Shown: positions 23,950-34,095, counted from the first letter of the stretch. The stretch is 64,000 bases of DNA from Deinandra increscens subsp. villosa (GCA_039602395.1 JBCNJP010000003.1:71769917-71833916), one strand, 5' to 3'. Numbers and translations: made by a program. The notes: generated by a model not told the origin, from the letters alone.

Positions 23950-24240
23950 AAAAATGTCTTCGAGGTTCGGAGGTTACTGGGCAAGCTCGGAGTAACCGCT
24001 CCGAACTTGAGGTTCGGAGGTGACTCGGAGAGTGTTCGGCGAGAGTTCGGTGGTGTATCGGTCTAGGTTCGGTGAGATTTGAGGTTCGGAGGTAGATCGG
24101 GGTCTACATAGGTTCGGTGCTCGTTTCGGTGAAGGCTCGGAGGTGGTTAGGTGAGAGTTCGGAGCTGGTAATTGATTCGGACAAGGTTCGGAGCTCGTTC
24201 GGAGTCTGATTTAGGTTCGGAGCAAGTTCGGAGGACAGAA
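23950..24240 (+). promoter_or_regulatory. TTCGG-rich leader array
   Basis: The leader between PBS and gag contains about 14 copies of TTCGG, mostly as GGTTCGGAG or AGTTCGGAG, plus several CTCGG/ATCGG variants and two CCGAAC, within some 290 bases. Chance would give less than one. Spacing is irregular (about 12-35 bases), so it is not a simple tandem repeat. Position upstream of the gag start fits an RNA signal such as packaging, but that role is inference. Confidence 0.6.
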
Positions 24241-24258
24241 TTTTTCAACTTTGTAACA

Positions 24259-27200
24259 ATGTCGGATTTTCAAGCTTTTGCCGCAATGCAAAGTGCGATG
24301 CAAACTATGTTAAATTTTGACAATGAAATTGGAACAAGTCAGAAAGTTCCCAAATTGTTAAAGCTTGAAGATTACCAAAATTGGAAGAAACGATTTTCTG
24401 CGTATATTAGCACGAATGACATTGATTTATGGATTCCAATTCGAAAGTTGTATGAACGACCAATGGAAGATGGAGATCTTAAAGAAATTCAAGACTTTGA
24501 TGGTGCTGAAAGAAAAAGTTATGAGCTTGAAAAGAAAGTTTATGGTTATCTTACTATGGCTTTACCTACTGAATTGCTTCATCAATTTAGTACTTGCAAG
24601 AAATCTAAGCAATTATGGGATGCTCTATCCGCAAGATGTGAAGGAAATGCTGATTATAAGAAGAGTCGAAAGAAAGTCTTGAACAAAGAATTTGATAATT
24701 TTCAAAATTATGACAATGAAAACATTACTGCTCTAGTTTCAAGATTTTCACATTTGATTAGTGAATTGAAGGTTGTTGGAATTGAAAAATCTGATGCGGA
24801 TTTAAAGGAAAAGATAATGGAAGCATTACCTGAAAAGTGGGAAAATTATGTTTTGCTACTAACTCATGACAAGGATTATTCTGCTTTAACATTTCACGAG
24901 CTTACTGGAAAACTTCATGCTCGAGAAATGGAAATGTTAAACTCAAAGAAGTCAACAGCTACCTTGCAACATCCTGAGCTGTATCATGGTGAAAATAGTG
25001 CTAGCATGAGTGAAGTCTAAGCCAAATCAGAATACAGCACCAAGTGTTGCTTTCTAGCTGGAGCTTCAGGAAATTCTGATAATAATTCCTCAAGAAGTTG
25101 CAATTTTACAATTCCAAATTATTCAAGTCAAAATGCTTTTTCAGCAGAATCAACCGATGATTGTGCCAAAATGATTTCTGCATTGATTTCATCATCTTTT
25201 GGTCTGATTCTCAAAAATGTTGCTGACGCAAAGTTAACCAGTGAGGATCTTGATGCTCTTGATGATGATCAATTGACTGAATTGGATGTTTCGTGGCAAT
25301 ATGCTATGTTGTGTCAAAGATCTAAAAGATTTTTTAAGAAGCACGGAAGGAATATTTCTGGTGACAAATTAGGATTTGACAAGTCAAAACTAAAGTGCTT
25401 TAAATGTCAACAACTTGGACATTTTGCCAAAGAATGTCAACAGAAAGCTAATATTCCACAATCATCAAAGCCTGGTTTTACTCAACCATCTACTAGTAAC
25501 ACAAGCAAGACCACTGCTTTGGTTGCTCAGAATGATGGTGTATATGATTGGGGTCAACAATTTGGGTATGATTCATCAGCCTTTATAGTTACCCATGATT
25601 TACAAGAAGATTATTGTTCAGATACTAGTTCAGATACTAGTTCAATACCAAGTTCGTATGCATCTGCTGAAAATTTAGAGAGTTTGATGAAGGAAAATGC
25701 TTTGTTGATGAATAAAGTTCAACAATTGACTGAAGAGTTTGAGGTGGTTAAATCTGCATTGAAGATTTCTAAAGAATGTGAAAAGGATTTGGTTTTGAAG
25801 AATAAGGATTTGACTAATGAAATCAAAATGTTGAATAAAGTTTTAGAAGTATTGAAGCAAGAAAAGAAGAATGTTGAAATTTCGAAAGCTGAAATTTGTG
25901 AAGAAAATGGTGAGTTAGTCAAAGAAGTGAAGAAATGGAAGGAAGAGGCAGAAGATGCTGCAAATGATTTTCAGAATTTGTTTGATAAATCCAAGATTAA
26001 GCTTGATTTGCTTACTAAGAGTATTGAAGAATCTGATGCTAAAATCAAAGCATATCAAGTTGATATGGAAAAATTATTAGATGATAAGCGGGAGTTGGCT
26101 AGGGTTAACAAGGTTCAAACTGCAAATCTGGAAATTCAAAAGAGAAATGAGGATAAACTGAAGAAGGAGCTACATGAAGGTCTTGACAATCTTCGTCTGC
26201 AAAAGTTTGAAACTCATAAAGTTGCCAAGCGCTTGATTGCTAAGGAAAAAGAATTTGCAGAAGCTCAACAGCAAATTTCTGATCTCAAAATTCAAGTTCT
26301 TGATGCTAAAAGATTGCTCAACAATGTTTCAAATTCACAAGTTTTCACGAGCTTCTTAGCAAATGATGCAAATTTTGAGAGGATGTTTGATAAAACTGCA
26401 TCAACCCCTGCTCATATCAAGGAAGCTGTCAAACAAGTGAAGGAGCAGGTTGCTGATTTTGATTATTCAAAAATATCATCTTCTACTTTAGAAGAAGTCA
26501 AGGTTGTAAAGAAAAATAAAAACAAGAAGAACAAGAAAAAGGTTTTGAAATATGAGATTCCTCCAGCACCAAAGTTTGTATCTGGTTCGTTGTCTGCTGA
26601 TAATGAGAAATCGGCTACATCAAGTGACAAAATTCAGTCTCAACCTGAATTTGATGAGACAATTTTCTATGAACAAAAGAAAATTCCTGATGTGAAAGCC
26701 GAATTCACAAGATTAGCTAAGAATGGACATCAGAATTCAGCTACTGAGGAAAGGATTTCAGGTAAATGTACTGGTCTAGGTTTTCCAGTTCCAAAGTCTC
26801 AAGCTGCAGAAGTTCCAGCATCTGAATCACCAAATCTCAAGAAGCTTAAGTTGAAGCAAGTGAAGAAGGAGGTTTTCAAAGCTGAAAAAGTTCAACCTGA
26901 GAGATTCTACAAACTCAAGGGTTCTGATCAATTGTTTTCTGATAAAGAGTTTCCTCTTCACTGCGTGGATGCTCGGAAAATTTCTGAAGTATTTGTGAAA
27001 GATGACATTTCTTCTGAAAGCTCTCAATCTCGTAGCCCAACTTCTAAATGGGTGCATGATCATAGGCATCAGGTATATGATTCTCATTCTGATCATGTTA
27101 GAGATATTCATGTGTGTCATTCTGTGCAGGAACATCAAAAGTGGGACAAATCGACACGTTTATGTTATGTTTGCCGTCAACGAGGGCACATAGCAAAAGA

Positions 27201-27516
27201 TTGTCCACTTCCTGCTGAATCAAATTCAAGGTTTCACAAGACACCAGTTTTTGGTAAACCTGCCCAACCTAAGTTCTTCAATGAACAAGGCAGAGTTTTT
27301 GATGAAGTTGAGCCTACATTCTTTCATAAACAAAAACGTTTTGTTCCAAAATTTTCAAAGGATCAAAATGTAGGTTCATCATCACAGTCACCTGTGACTG
27401 TTTCATCGAAAACTGAATTACCAAAACAACAGGAATGGAAACCTAAGGTGGTTTCTAAGCAAAATAAGGACACTGGTCGACCAAAAGCGATTCGCTTCGG
27501 GTCATTTGTGAACTAA
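24259..27516 (+). CDS. gag: Long Copia-type Gag with two zinc knuckles and a coiled coil; one in-frame stop
   Basis: The reading frame from ATG 24259 (MSDFQAFAAMQ) to TGA/TAA at 27514-27516 spans about 1085 codons, with a single TAA at 25018-25020; the frame is otherwise open across it. The N-terminal part (about residues 30-240) is a Copia gag (UBN2-like) domain with KLEDYQNWKKRFSAYI and LWDALSARCEGN. Zinc knuckle 1 is CFKCQQLGHFAKEC (25395-25436). A Lys/Glu-rich coiled coil of some 225 residues follows (about 25660-26340), then a basic KNKNKKNKKK patch, and zinc knuckle 2, CYVCRQRGHIAKDC (27163-27204). It would form particles and bind RNA through the knuckles. No protease motif follows. An ATG 29 codons further up (24172) is possible; 24259 was chosen because the conserved domain follows it. 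The stop may be a recent C-to-T change (CAA to TAA). Confidence 0.85.
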
Positions 27517-28161
27517 TCAGGTTGTCCAGTGTGCAGGTACTTCTAGAAGACCTATCGACGATTGGAAAAATTGTTGATGGAGGAGTATTCTGCTTAATTT
27601 AAATTTAATGACAAATTTTCTGAATTCTAAAATCTGAAACATATCTGTGTTGATTGATCAATTTTCTTTGCTTACGTTTTTTCTCAAAAAGCCAAACATA
27701 GAGTCTTGTTTTGTATAAAATGAAAATCCAAAAATAGAGTTTTCATTTTAAGGGGGAGAATTGTAAGTAAGGGGGAGTAATTGAGAAAATGCATGGTATG
27801 GGGAGAAGGTGAATACATGCAAAATATATAATGAAGGAAGGTGAATATTTACAAAATATAAAATTGTGAGAAATTGATCATTGGGAAATGATGGTACATT
27901 GGCATACGTATCTGACTCATGGATAAAGTAGATGAAAGGGCCATAAGATCATTGTTTGATATGCTTGGTAGGCTTGGCAAATCAGAAAGTATTCAGATGT
28001 GATATACACTAAATACTAATGCTTGACCATGTGGATAACATCTTGATGCATACTTCATGACACAAAAAAGAAAAATAAGTGTGAAATTCAAAATGAGAAG
28101 TCACTGTGTATACATGTGTTCATTTTGCAAAGATTTAATCTTGTTTGATTTTCTTTATTAT
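27517..28161 (+). other. Proximal 3' non-coding region of the gag-only element
   Basis: There is no coding capacity. Two purine tracts AAGGGGGAG (27750-27760 and 27768-27778) resemble the 3' polypurine tract and could act as additional plus-strand primers. Confidence 0.6.
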
Positions 28162-28401
28162 GTCAAACGATCGGACTTTCTCTGCGTATCGAAAGATCGA
28201 CCTGATCGTTGTTCGTTTGACGTTCTGCTTTATTTTCTTTGGTGTTTCGTATAACTCATCGGACTTTCTCTGCGTGTACGGGAGTACCGACCTGATTGTT
28301 GTTGAGTTATACAACTTCAACTTGTTTTATTTTTCTTATTTTGTTAAATCCGAGGCCTTATCTGCGTATCGAAAGATCGACCTTAAGGTAGACGATTTAA
28401 C
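28162..28401 (+). ncRNA. Three consecutive covarying stem-loops
   Basis: Hairpin 1: arms GTCAAACGA (28162-28170) and TCGTTTGAC (28213-28221). Hairpin 2: GTATAACTCA (28249-28258) and TGAGTTATAC (28303-28312). Hairpin 3: GTTAAATC (28343-28350) and GATTTAAC (28394-28401). The outer arms are unrelated in sequence yet perfectly complementary in each unit. Inside, a conserved core CTCTGCGT..GATCGACCT is shared. Units 1 and 2 also share an inner TCGG/CC(T)GA helix and a 7-base bulge T(C/T)GTTGT. Each unit ends in an apical tetraloop of GNRA type: ATC-GAAA-GAT in 1 and 3, GTAC-GGGA-GTAC in 2. Units are spaced 87 and 94 bases. Function unknown; structure by inspection only. Confidence 0.75.
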
Positions 28402-29179
28402 GTTCTTATTTCTTTTTGCATGGAACACAGTTGACTGTATCGTGAAAAATATTATGCGTTGTGAAAGTTCACAAATGCAATCACACAAAAGAAAAAGAAA
28501 GAAAAACAGAAAATGTCTGAATATGTCTGATAGTGTGGGGTACACTGGTCAAAGCAAATCTAATCAATACCTTAACATATCCAGATGTTATAAGTATGAT
28601 TTTGTCTGAGCTTAAGATGGACAAATTATACCAGTAATCGACATGACTTATGTGTTTCAATTAATTGAAATTGAAGTGTAGTTCAGTACGTTATGATCAA
28701 TATGATCCCATATAGTGATCTTTCTCATACCAAAAATAGTGTTTGATTCTGTATTGCAATTTCATTTCATTTTAGAAAAGATCAAAAAGATTTTGGGTGT
28801 GTTTTAGTATAAGTTTCAAAAAGCCAAAAAGATTTTGTTTCTGCTTTATTTTCGATCTGATCAACATGTGATACAAATCAATTTTCAAAATCATATCTTG
28901 GAGTCTCAAAGAGACGTTTTGCGCCAAGATTATTTAAGTGTTAATGCAGGTTGCTATGTGAAAGCTATCACAACTTCAAGTCTTCTGAAGCTGTTGATAA
29001 AGACCAGAGATATACTAGATATCATCAAGTATTCAAGATCAAGCTACGATTGAGTTGAGGAGGAGTTTGTTTGAAGATTCATTTCATTGGATAAACGGAT
29101 TCTTTACTTGAGGGGGAGCTTGTTTGAAGATACAGTTTTGATGATGTTGAAGAAATTAGAGAAGGGATACTGCACACGA
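28402..29179 (+). other. Distal 3' non-coding region of the gag-only element
   Basis: No recognisable gene. A purine tract GAGGGGGAGCTTG (29110-29122) precedes the true polypurine tract by about 70 bases and is followed by the repeated word TTTGAAGAT. Confidence 0.6.
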
Positions 29180-29191
29180 CGAGGGGGAGTT
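29180..29191 (+). other. Polypurine tract of the gag-only element
   Basis: CGAGGGGGAGTT immediately precedes the 3' LTR (TGTTGATACC at 29192). Confidence 0.85.
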
Positions 29192-29519
29192 TGTTGATAC
29201 CTGAAATGTGCGTCGTGTGAAGTATCGAACGAAGTCCAAGTTCAAGCCAATATAGGGTTGGCCGAACTAGGTCCGAACCTGGGGTTCGGTGGGAGTTCGG
29301 CCGATCGGGTATATATAGTTGTTTGGACTTTGTGTTTAGAAGTTCTGAGCATGTGAGCAAATCTTAAGTGTGTGTTTCTAAGTGTGTATTCTCTGTGTCA
29401 ATTCTCTGTGTTTACACTGATTGTAATTGTTCGTTTTGATCAATAAAACAATCGGTTAATTACGTTTCGATGTCCGGATAGCTAGATTGAGTAGACGATC
29501 CGATGCTCACGCATTTTCA
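29192..29519 (+). repeat. 3' LTR of the gag-only element
   Basis: Same length as the 5' LTR (328 bp). Two differences seen: GTTCGG for GTTCAG in the TTCGG cluster, and CTAAGTG for CTATGTG. It ends TTTTCA, followed by the duplicated GTAAA. Confidence 0.92.
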
Positions 29520-30031
29520 GTAAAGAAGGTGATTTTATCAAGTTACTAATCGAACTTAGATCATTATTTCATGTTTTTGTTTAGAAATTTTAAGGGTTTT
29601 TAATCATCAAGACTTGTGTAGGTGGTTACTTGGTGTGGAAAATATGTAGAAAATATGTAAGAAAGGGGTTTAGGAGCTCTTACTAGTGGGTGTTTAGGGT
29701 TGCCGTGAGATGGTGGAAGGAGGCGGCGGTAGGTGGCGGCTGCTGTGTGGTCTGCGGCGGCACAATGGTGGTGTGGTGGTGGCGGCAATGGGAGGGCTGG
29801 GATGGTCAGCCGAGGTTTTAGAAGGAAGGGTGAGGAGGAAGCTTGAGTTTGTGTGGTTTAAAGTGTGGGAGTATGAGCTTGATTTAAAGGGGTGTTTTGG
29901 GGAAATGACCATTAATCTAAATCTTAATCCACAGGTTAGTCGGTACATGCCAACCAAGCCTACGATGGAATTGGCATCTTTCACAATTAGGCTTGTGTTT
30001 AAAAAGAAATTTGAAAGACATTTACTAATTA

Positions 30032-30151
30032 ATTTTTTTTTGAACAGCTAAATTTTTCACCAAATACCACCAACCTTGCATTTGCAAGGATTTGAACCCA
30101 CAACCATTTACATGGAGGGGCAATCACCATACCACTAGGCTACAAGGCCAT
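30032..30151 (-). mobile_element. tRNA-derived SINE
   Basis: Read on the - strand, a tRNA-like head has a box A (TAGCCTAGTGGTAT, 30142-30129) and a box B (GGGTTCAAATCC, 30099-30088). A short body (TGCAAATGCAAGGTTGG) follows and it ends GTTCAAAAAAAAATT, a poly-A tail. About 120 bp, inserted in the solo LTR. It is not a functional tRNA: no acceptor stem closes around the head. Confidence 0.7.
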
Positions 30152-31866
30152 GGGTTAGTAGGTGATTTCCCTTTATGTAAAAGGTGATAATTGTTGTTCA
30201 TGAGATAGGATATTAATAGTAGATGTGTTTTATATAAAAAAAATTTAAGTGAAATCCCACCGTTATAATTTAATAAACTATAAAAGGTGATGATAAGATT
30301 TTATAAAAAAAATGATGGGTTATGTTAGAAAAATAATTCATGGACTTGGGTTGGTTTTTTTTTTTGTGTAGAAAGTCTTGATGAGCATTATGACTTTTAG
30401 TTCATTCGAGTTTGAATAAAACCGACATATTGAGTCGTTTGTTTCGTTCATAAAGTGTTTTTATGAAATAAGGTTTTAATATGCGAGTGTTAACGAATGT
30501 AGTTTTGTTTGTTTGCATGACTTTTAAGCTCGACTGTCGCGAATATTTAAAACGAAGCTGGTTTAAATAAACAATCACTTAAATGTTTGACGTGTCGTTG
30601 AAGTTATGTTGCGACACCGGCTCTAGTATAAAAAGTAAATTTTTATGGTTGTTTTTTTTTAATTCCACAATTTATTTCATGGAATTTATCTTAAGTTACG
30701 GGTTTATGTCTCCGTATACAAACGCGAGAGGTTGTTCACGTTAGACTTATCATACGAAATTTGTAATTATCACATAAATAGATCAAGAAATGCACGTACT
30801 TTAATATAATAACAAGTCAAAGTAAAGCGGTTGACCTTGGAAATTAGCGGGTTGTCACAGAGAGGGGGGGGGGGGGTCGGTTTGGGTAGTTGACCGAGAG
30901 ATAGAGAGGGTTTAAGGGAAAGAGTGTAGTGAGGTGTAAAAGTGTTGTGGGTGTGTGCTGAGTCTATGCCGAGAGAATGAAAAAAAGAAAGAATGAATGT
31001 GGGTTCGAGTCCCAGTCGAACCGACAAGAGGGAGAGGGGAGAGAGACGGTAGCAGGAGGGAGAAAGAGCAGGGAGAGGGGTTTGGTTGTCTTGTGATGGG
31101 TAAGGTGAGGGAGGTGGAGTGTAAGGAGGGTGAATGAAGATATGATGAGGGAGTGGGTGTGTAAGTACTTTGTAAGGTGGTGAGGTAAAGTTGATGATGT
31201 GGAGGTAGATGGTGGGGCCGGTTGGGGGTGTTAACTATGAGAGAGGAGTGGGTGGTCGGGTGGCGCTTGCTGTGGTCGATGGTAGTGGTTTGCATGAAAA
31301 ACTCATGTAAAGGTGACGGGTTCAGGGGGTATCCGGGTCGGGTTAATCGGGCTTAAACAGGTAGGATAGCAGGGGTAAATGGATACGAGTGTTCATTTGG
31401 TTGATAAACATTTTTATAAAAGTCAAACGTAAACGGGTTTTTAATAAAGCATAATTGTTACATTATATAAATACTTAATGATAATAGTTTTTAAAATGGA
31501 CATAAACGATAAATATTGAAACATACACGTTAATTATATATTAGATGCCCAAGGGTGACGAGTTTGTACGTAATTGATATAATTACTATAACGATGACGG
31601 AAATTATAAAAAAATCTTTTTGTATTTCTTGTTATTAAAACTCACCAATAATAATTAATGTTTCATTGTTAATAATGAACGGTTATTGGTTTATCGTGGG
31701 GTCACGTCAAGACTAAAAAAATGATTGGCATAATACTTTATCTAGGTCAATATAAACCTAGATTATATGCACAGATAAAAATCAAACGAGCATTTAAATA
31801 TAGAGGTTGACTTGGGAAACTTATGGGTTGTCACAAAAATCAAGTCCTAGTTTCAAGTAGTTATTT

Positions 31867-32228
31867 AGGCTGTGTTTGGCACTAACTGAAAAGCTAGCTA
31901 TTAGCTGATAAACTATAAGCTAGCTGATAAAAAATAACGTTTGATAAAAACTAGCTAATAAACTAGCTGGAAAATATTAAATGACATAAAAGCACATGTC
32001 ATAAATGTAAATAAATGTATTTATTTATAAGTTAGGGAAGGGTAAATCTGGAAATATTATAAAAGCTAGTTGAAACGCTACTCCAACTAGCTTTTCAAAA
32101 GCTAACTTATAAGCTAGCTTTTTAACGTCACCAAAAGGGGCTTTCTAGCTTTTTAAAAAAAAGCTCCGTTTGGTACACGTCAAAAAGCTAGCTTATAAGC
32201 TAGCTTATGACGTGCAAAACACAACCTT
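31867..32228. mobile_element. MITE with terminal inverted repeats (hAT-like style)
   Basis: Begins GGCTGTGTTTGGCACTAACT and ends in the complement style GTGCAAAACACAACC. The arms are rich in AGCTAGCTTATAAGCTAGC palindromes. The centre (TTATTTATAAGTTAGGGAAG) is unique. Terminal GGCTGTGTTTGG resembles widespread hAT-type MITEs, but I could not read an 8-bp target duplication, so the class is uncertain. Confidence 0.6.
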
Positions 32229-33120
32229 AATCTAATCAAGCCTTCAATTTGAGCTACCTAAAAACTAACAAGTCTCAATCTATATAATCCCAAAAGAACT
32301 AATACACTCGAATGGGGATAAGAAATTGTACTAGAAGCATTCTCATCAGGAACTCTATCCACCAATACTTTACTGCCAGCCTTTCCATATTGTTAATTAG
32401 AAGTGTACAATAAGCATTAACAAACAAGAACAAAACCATTAACTTTTATCAAATTAAGTTAATTATCTAATCCAAACACTCGCAAGACATTTAGTTTCAC
32501 TAATTTTGGTCACTCAATTTTGAGAGTGCATAGGATGAATTTGAATCTAAAGAATCTTCATAACCTAACATATTCTGAAAAATATAAACCATACAAACAC
32601 TCCAAGAAACAAGAAAGTATCAAGAGCATGAAAACTAATCAACAAAACACAAATAGATATAAACATTATTATGAAAATTTACACAAAAGTGGGTGATTGA
32701 TGTTTAAAGTAAAATTAAAATGAATTCAGAAGAAACTGATGCAGAGATACAACAATTCAACTATGGATATCAATGAAGAAAAAACCGAGTATAGGGGTTT
32801 ACCTGCTACCACCACTGATGAACAAGAACACCTCAAAAACCAAATTAGTTACAAAAAAAACTAAATAGAACCTAAATCAATAAAATCATCAAATTCAACT
32901 ATTCAATAACAAGTTCAGCTATTCAAGAACAAATTCAACTAATTAGAGAGTTTAGAATAGAGCAGATGTGCAGGCGAGCCAAAAAGGGAGAGTCAAAGTT
33001 CGAAGAGAGCAAAGAAGGGGTGTGAGTGAGTATGGCTTATGAATGGGAAGGTTTGATGAGCGGCTATTTTAGAAAATCTTGTACCTCCACGTTAAACCCT
33101 AATATAAGTAATTTAAAAAA
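32229..33120. other. Unassigned AT-rich sequence
   Basis: No reading frame, repeat structure or RNA gene is recognised. It may be old intergenic or degraded element DNA. Confidence 0.4.
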
Positions 33121-33232
33121 AAATAGACAATGGTTGAACTCGAACCATGTACCTCCAGGTTCTAAATAACGTCGACAACCAGTTAAACTAAGAAGAATTT
33201 TGTTACCTGGATTTACTCCTAATCTATATGAG
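33121..33232 (-). mobile_element. SINE-like fragment
   Basis: On the - strand it reads box A-like TAGTTTAACTGGTTG and box B-like GGTTCGAGTTCAACC, about 45 bases apart, with a poly-A-like run (ttaaaaaaaaatag on the + strand) nearby. The body is short and the boundaries are unclear. Confidence 0.4.
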
Positions 33233-33242
33233 GATTCACTCA

Positions 33243-33292
<50 letters not shown>
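33243..33292. repeat. (TA)n microsatellite, about 50 bp
   Basis: A pure TA run. Unlike other TA runs in the window, neither side shows an obvious foldback arm. Confidence 0.95.
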
Positions 33293-33293
<1 letters not shown>

Positions 33294-33828
33294 TAAATCT
33301 GGGTTCCCGTGAAGTCGTTGGATACTAAGTCAATCCATCCCAGATTGTATTTAACTGAATTTAATTACTTGTATGTTGTCACGAGGATAGCACGGGTATA
33401 CAAAACAGTTGTATTGCTAAAGCGTAACATAAAGAAAATGAAAAGCAAAAAAGAAAGCACAATATCATTAAAATTAGAAGTCTAGCTAATATGATACTAC
33501 AAACAATTAGATACCTAAAGGCAATAGTGTGAAAATATAAACCAATGAAACACATAAAAATGATTTAAAAATAATGAAGAAAACTTAAATTGAAAACACA
33601 CTAAAAAAGTGATTTAAAAAATTTTTAAAAAATAGTAAATAAGGTGTTGTGGGGAGATAATGCTAGCATAAAAAACAGTTATTGCTATAACGCTAAATAA
33701 AAAATTGCGCAACAACTCAAACCCTTAAACTATTGAGTTTACGATCCAAAAACTATGTTACACAGCTGTACCTATTACAGTTGGTTCAACTGTGTAACAC
33801 AACTGTAACATAGTTTTTGTAGTGGTTA
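33293..33828. other. Unassigned AT-rich sequence with one hairpin
   Basis: No gene is seen. At 33748-33822, AAAACTATGTTACACAGCTG faces ACAACTGTAACATAGTTTTT, a small imperfect foldback. Confidence 0.45.
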
Positions 33829-34095
33829 CATTTCTAAGCTTGTGGTTGAAGAGACTCAAGTTCTAGTCTCACTCACACCACTTTGTGAGATATTGGTGGG
33901 CAATGAAGGATTGAGCTTGCTTGATCCTGAGTCACAAGGGAGGGTTTACGGGCTTGCCCGGTTCCCGCCCTATGGTGCAAATGGGGGGCGCTCTCGGGTT
34001 CCCTCGCTATGAGGTTTAGACTCGGGACAGTGGGTAGGTCTAGGGTAACCAGTCCCGATACACCGCTGAGCCAAATTGCCGTTAAAAAAAAACAG
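33829..34095 (+). mobile_element. SINE-like element, + orientation
   Basis: A head with a degenerate box B (GACTCAAGTTCTAGTC) near the start is followed by a GC-richer body, and it ends GCCGTTAAAAAAAAA. The same 3' end appears in inverse orientation at 34165. It was probably mobilised by a LINE recognising that 3' end. Confidence 0.5.

Larger units (their letters stand above)
23407..29519 (+). mobile_element. Complete gag-only LTR retrotransposon (TR-GAG type), 6.1 kb
   Basis: Two 328-bp LTRs (23407-23734, 29192-29519) differ at two positions by my comparison. A perfect 5-bp target duplication GTAAA flanks them (23402-23406, 29520-29524). PBS, leader, one long gag frame, a 1.7-kb non-coding 3' region and a polypurine tract are present. 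No protease, integrase, RT or RNase H can be found, so the element is non-autonomous and must borrow Pol. It matches the described concept of terminal-repeat retrotransposons with a GAG domain. The Gag style and tract point to the SIRE/Maximus Copia group. The near-identical LTRs indicate recent insertion. Confidence 0.9.
20826..30859 (-). repeat. Probable solo LTR of a related gypsy family, split by a younger element
   Basis: On the + strand it begins TGTCACACC and ends GGGTTGTCACA; on the - strand that is TGTGACAACCC...GGTGTGACA, the family end signature. Without the 6.1-kb gag-only element and the SINE it is about 3.8 kb. It carries the family phrase gtcaacacattgttggtgag (21131-21150). The surroundings are gypsy LTR sequence, and no PBS, gag or second LTR adjoins it, so a solo LTR is likely. 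G runs of 15 and 13 flank both ends (20808-20822, 30864-30876), so a target duplication cannot be read. 20826-23406 and 29525-30031 hold only LTR sequence; 29700-29900 is GC-rich. Confidence 0.6.
1974..31835 (-). mobile_element. Large nested Ty3/gypsy chromovirus-type element (decayed)
   Basis: Read on the - strand, the order is 5' LTR (31835-9757), PBS complementary to initiator tRNA-Met (9754-9741), gag (from 8654), protease, RT, RNase H and integrase (to 1974). This is the Ty3/gypsy order with integrase last. The 3' LTR must lie left of the window. The body is interrupted by at least six later insertions, listed separately. All coding parts carry stops and frameshifts, so the element is dead. 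Integrase C-terminal phrases such as KLNPRYIGPFEILEKIG suggest a chromodomain-bearing (Tekay/Del-like) lineage; this is family recollection, not a phylogeny. Confidence 0.75.
9757..31835 (-). repeat. 5' LTR of the - strand gypsy element, split by insertions
   Basis: On the + strand it begins TGTCACACC after the PBS (9757). A matching end, GGGTTGTCACA, is found at 31835; on the - strand these are TGTGACAACCC...GGTGTGACA. Subtracting the Copia element, the foldback string and the inner LTR (20826-30859) leaves about 4.9 kb, long but plausible for this group. A conserved phrase, gtcaaca..ttgttggtgagttc (about 10101-10125), recurs in the LTRs at 20826, 56114 and 59318. Assignment of 30860-31835 to this LTR rests on the end motif and continuity, not on a paired copy. 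9757-12235 is otherwise AT-rich and non-coding. Confidence 0.6.

Noticed and set aside
28162..28401. CRISPR-like array (spaced repeats)
   Set aside because: Only three units, spacers not unique protospacer-like, eukaryotic retroelement context; the repeats form hairpins with changing arms.
29710..30051. 113-codon GC-rich frame (and frames on the other strand)
   Set aside because: Gly/Arg-rich translation of LTR sequence in low-complexity GGCGGC-type repeats; no domain, and it runs into a SINE.
30088..30142. Possible tRNA gene from box A and box B
   Set aside because: No cloverleaf acceptor stem, and poly-A tail and body follow; it is a SINE head.
31027..31295. Pro/Ser/Thr-rich - strand frame
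   Set aside because: Translation of purine-rich LTR sequence; low complexity, no start context or domain.
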